A DNA stretch of 64,000 bases from an uncultured Spirochaetaceae bacterium. GTDB taxonomy: Bacteria > Spirochaetota > Spirochaetia > Treponematales > Treponemataceae. Positions 61,290-64,000 of this stretch are shown piece by piece. The stretch spans positions 28,635-92,634 of the forward strand of contig CADCLG010000010.1 of NCBI GenBank assembly GCA_902802305.1, read 5' to 3'. The first letter of the stretch is position 1; each line of letters opens with the position of its first letter. The notes under the pieces are model-generated. The model was not told the origin of the DNA, ran no database searches, and saw only the letters and a program-made list of their open reading frames with translations. Made by a program: the position numbers and the translations under genes.

Positions 61290-63116
61290 ATGAATAAAAA
61301 ACGCAATTTATATATTGTTCTATGCCTTCTTATCCTCTCGCTCGGATTTACCAGCTGTTACAAAGCAGACGAGCTTTACCTTTCAGAAATAGAAGCGCTC
61401 ACTTCCGGCAATGATTTAGCCCTGATTCAAAAAACAATTACAAAGCCCTGGACCGCTCAAGGCTACGTCGATGGTAAAGTCAGCGGTACCTGGAACGACA
61501 CAATCATCAATGACCCAAAAACTTTTAATCAGCTGATTGGAGAAAGAGACGGTCAAAGTGCGGGAATCATCAGTCATACTCTTGATTACCTTGTTGATTA
61601 CGATGCCACCCTGCGAAAATGGACTGGACAGGCAGCTACCTTTGAAATAGAAACTGACGAAATAAACAATACATTAACAGTTCATTACAAACTCCGTGAC
61701 AATCTTTACTGGACCTATTATGGCCGTGATGAAAAAATCCCTGTAACTTCTGACGATTTTGTTTTCTGGTACAATGAAATTGCAGGTGACCCGGATTTTA
61801 GTTCCAGCGGATATGGGCAGCAGTGGGTTATTCTTGAAAATGGAGAAGAAGCCCACATCGATTGTATCAAAATTGATGATAAACGCTTTGATTTTGTATT
61901 CCCTCGAATTGTTGCAGATCCCTTGCTCGCTACAAATATGGAACTCTGTCCTTCCTTTATCTACAAGCCAGCCAAAGAGAAAAATGGCATTGAAGGGGTA
62001 AAAAATCTTTTCAGTATTGATTGCGATCCTAAAAGTCTTCCTTCCTGCGGTAAGTTTTACATAACAGAATACATTCCAGGTCGCCGCCTTATTTTTACAC
62101 GAAATCCTTATTACTGGGAAAAAGACAGTAATGGCGTTTCAATTCCATATTATGAACAGCTCGTCTGCCAGATAATTGGCGACCAGAATACCGACTATCT
62201 TTTATTCAAACAGGGACAGACCGAGGTTTATTCTCCACGCCCGGAAGAAGTAAGCGACGTAATAGAAAATCAAAAAGAAGATTACACTGTATTTAATGCG
62301 GAAGGTTCCATGGGTTCTTCTTTCTGGAGCTTCAATCAAAATCCTATAAACAAAGACAAGCCTTTTTATGAATGGTTTACAAAAAAAGAGTTCCGTCAGG
62401 CAATGAGTTGCATTTTAAATCGGGACAGAATTGCAAATCAGACCTACAGAGGCCTTGCTCAGGCAAAATATGATTTTTTTCCAGAAATAAATCCATATTA
62501 CAATCCAGAAATCACACTTCAATATCGTTTTGACACAAAAAAAGCTGAAGCCTTACTCCAGAAAGCAGGCTTTACAAAAAAAGACGGTATTTTTTATGAC
62601 AATCAAGGAAACCGTCTTGAGTTTGATCTTACAATTCCTTCTGGTAATACCGTTCAAAATGATATTGCGCAAATTATTGTAGACGAAGCTTCAAAAATCG
62701 GAATTAAAATAAATATCCGCCAGATTGATTTCCAGAAAATTGTAGAAATGCTCACCGCTACCTACGACTGGCAGAGTGTTTTCATTGGACTTGGCACTAA
62801 TTCTTTTCCATCGCAGGGAAGCAATGTCTGGCCAAGTGATGGCAACCTGCATTTGTGGTATCCGCTTCAGGAAAAACCGGCAACTGACTGGGAAGCTCGC
62901 ATAGATTATCTTTATAACGAGGGATGCTATACCAACGATTACGACAAAGCAAAACTTATCTGGGATGAATATCAGCAAATTATTCTTGAGCAATGCCCGA
63001 TTATCTATCTTATGAGAAGCCGTTCCTTCTTTGCCATACGAAACCGCTGGGATTTAAGCAACGTTTATTACGACAACAAGAATGGTGCAATGATGAGTCA
63101 CATCTTCTTAAAATAA
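61290..63116 (+). CDS. Oligopeptide ABC transporter substrate-binding lipoprotein
   Basis: 608 aa. Lipobox GFTSC after a short signal peptide (Cys about 23). SBP_bac_5 fold: the LRDNLYWTYYG and VTSDDFVFWYNEIAGDP region near 130-170, GRRLIFTRNPYYWEKD, and the FRQAMSCILNRDRIANQTYRG block. Captures oligopeptides or similar solutes. ATG 61290 has GGAG upstream; an in-frame TTG at 61278 is rejected. Followed 19 nt later by an OppB-like permease. Confidence 0.85.
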   Translation: MNKKRNLYIVLCLLILSLGFTSCYKADELYLSEIEALTSGNDLALIQKTITKPWTAQGYVDGKVSGTWNDTIINDPKTFNQLIGERDGQSAGIISHTLDYLVDYDATLRKWTGQAATFEIETDEINNTLTVHYKLRDNLYWTYYGRDEKIPVTSDDFVFWYNEIAGDPDFSSSGYGQQWVILENGEEAHIDCIKIDDKRFDFVFPRIVADPLLATNMELCPSFIYKPAKEKNGIEGVKNLFSIDCDPKSLPSCGKFYITEYIPGRRLIFTRNPYYWEKDSNGVSIPYYEQLVCQIIGDQNTDYLLFKQGQTEVYSPRPEEVSDVIENQKEDYTVFNAEGSMGSSFWSFNQNPINKDKPFYEWFTKKEFRQAMSCILNRDRIANQTYRGLAQAKYDFFPEINPYYNPEITLQYRFDTKKAEALLQKAGFTKKDGIFYDNQGNRLEFDLTIPSGNTVQNDIAQIIVDEASKIGIKINIRQIDFQKIVEMLTATYDWQSVFIGLGTNSFPSQGSNVWPSDGNLHLWYPLQEKPATDWEARIDYLYNEGCYTNDYDKAKLIWDEYQQIILEQCPIIYLMRSRSFFAIRNRWDLSNVYYDNKNGAMMSHIFLK

Positions 63117-63135
63117 GTGAATAAAGGTGGAAAAA

Positions 63136-64000
63136 ATGAATGTCAAACAGTTTTTAAAAAAAACAACTGCTACAATTTCCGCACCATGGAATAACTTTCG
63201 TACAAAAGCTCCCCTCGCCTCATTTATTACCGGCCGAATCATCACTATGATTGTCCTGCTTTTTTTACTTGGTTTTGCCTTGTTTGGTCTTATGGAACTT
63301 GCACCCGGCGATGTTGTTGACCAGATGATGACCCAGCAGCTTATGCTTGGTGCAGACGGAAGCTCAACCAACGGTGGCATGAACGGAATAGGAAAAACAG
63401 CAGGAGGCAGTGGTACAAACGATGACCAGTTTTTTTCGCAAAAGCAAATGGAAGAACTGCGCGCTGAGTTTGGACTGGACAAACCCTTTTATGTCCAATA
63501 TTTCAAATGGCTGAACAGAGTTTTAATCCATCACGATCTGGGAACAAGCCTTGTTTCCCGTGCCCCAGTTGGCTTCCTTATAAAAAGTCGCCTGTGGAAC
63601 TCCGTTCTACTCAACCTGATTTCCCTGGTTTTTATAACCACCTTTTCCTTTATTCTGGGAGTCTATTTTTCCACAAAAGCCGGAACCCGCGTTGATACAG
63701 CTGCAACTTTTTTTGCCCTCTTTTTTCATGCCTTCCCGGGAATTCTTCTTTTAATCTTATTTCAGCTCTTTGCTTCAATTACAGGACTCTTCCCGGTAAC
63801 CGCTTATCCAGACTTCACCTTTGCAGAAGCTCCTGTAAAATTTACCTTCAGTTATGCGCATCACATATTTCTGCCCCTGCTTACTTCTTTTTTAGGCGGA
63901 GTCGGCGGAACAATGAGAATGATTCGTTCAACCATGCTGGACCAGATGGGAATGCCTTACATCTTTGCTCTCAGAGCCCGCGGAATAAGTGAAAAACGCG
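63136..64000 (+). CDS. Oligopeptide ABC transporter permease (OppB-like), 3' end outside window
   Basis: Starts at ATG 63136 with AGGTGG upstream and is still open at the window edge (288 codons). N-terminal helix followed by a periplasmic loop with FGLDKPFYVQYFKWL, the hallmark of OppB/DppB permeases, then several helices; the cytoplasmic EAA loop begins near the edge (GMPYIFALRARGISEKR). An unusual Gly/Ser/Asn-rich insert (about residues 76-100) precedes the FGLD motif. Partner of the upstream binding protein. Confidence 0.85.
   Translation, partial: MNVKQFLKKTTATISAPWNNFRTKAPLASFITGRIITMIVLLFLLGFALFGLMELAPGDVVDQMMTQQLMLGADGSSTNGGMNGIGKTAGGSGTNDDQFFSQKQMEELRAEFGLDKPFYVQYFKWLNRVLIHHDLGTSLVSRAPVGFLIKSRLWNSVLLNLISLVFITTFSFILGVYFSTKAGTRVDTAATFFALFFHAFPGILLLILFQLFASITGLFPVTAYPDFTFAEAPVKFTFSYAHHIFLPLLTSFLGGVGGTMRMIRSTMLDQMGMPYIFALRARGISEKR

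Noticed and set aside
1..64000. CRISPR array, insertion sequence, prophage, integron
   Set aside because: No regularly spaced repeats, transposase or phage genes, or terminal repeats were seen.

Overview
The window is AT-rich and looks like a chromosomal segment of a gut- or rumen-type Treponema (spirochaete). This is inferred from the gene content: lipoproteins with loose spirochaete lipoboxes, a LacI-type sensor fused to GGDEF, a Wzi-like outer-membrane barrel, a FliG-like flagellar fragment, many plant-polysaccharide hydrolases, and TTG starts with good Shine-Dalgarno (SD) sites. No rRNA, tRNA, CRISPR array, prophage or insertion sequence was recognised.

Layout. 1-5.4 kb: a cut-off metallophosphoesterase, a GH29 fucosidase with a GH5 lipoprotein whose barrel order looks circularly permuted, and two fibronectin-III-like lipoproteins. 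5.5-12.6 kb: metY, mnmA, a DUF3737-like protein, MscS, an acyl-CoA synthetase and tcdA. 12.7-18.2 kb: a plus-strand run of acyl- and acetyltransferases, including a GNAT-GNAT-HAD triple fusion and a YcaQ/AlkX-type DNA glycosylase. 18.2-26.3 kb: GH2, a MarR-controlled operon, a hydroxyacid dehydrogenase, two decayed genes (an exported protein and a ddl remnant) and GH13. 26.4-28.3 kb: an Amt-PII fusion with a two-hairpin leader. 28.3-34.8 kb: an AlkD-like protein, a phytoene-desaturase-like oxidoreductase with its TetR regulator, pepF and a second metY. 35-40.4 kb: an antiporter, then a FliG-N/FliF-C mini-protein, a LacI-sensor diguanylate cyclase and a Wzi-like barrel. 40.4-40.85 kb: a small minus-strand transcription unit and a preQ1-I-type riboswitch. 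40.85-46.8 kb: a queuosine-precursor transporter, asnB, SDR, GH43 and thyX. 46.8-51.8 kb: a sulfur block of patB, an Rrf2 regulator, cysK and an amino-acid ABC transporter. 51.7-58.7 kb: a Gfo/Idh oxidoreductase, copA, the biotin ECF transporter and birA. 58.7-64 kb: lemA with DUF2207, then an oligopeptide ABC transporter running off the end.

How it works together. There is a sulfur-amino-acid theme (two metY, cysK, patB, Rrf2), with a candidate operator ACCTA-N9-TAGGT present twice at the cysK promoter. There is a nitrogen theme: amt-PII and asnB share an almost identical 15-bp stem placed about 8-9 nt after the predicted transcription start, which suggests a common RNA-level control. Biotin uptake and birA share an intergenic BirA-type operator. 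Sugar hydrolases without export signals (GH29, GH2, GH13, GH43) imply intracellular breakdown of imported oligosaccharides.

Most noteworthy observations are the permuted GH5, the shared amt/asnB leader hairpin, the orphan 21-codon ORF transcription unit next to the preQ1 riboswitch, the FliG-N/FliF-C mini-protein, and the GNAT-GNAT-YjjG fusion. Everything was read by eye; no database search was run.
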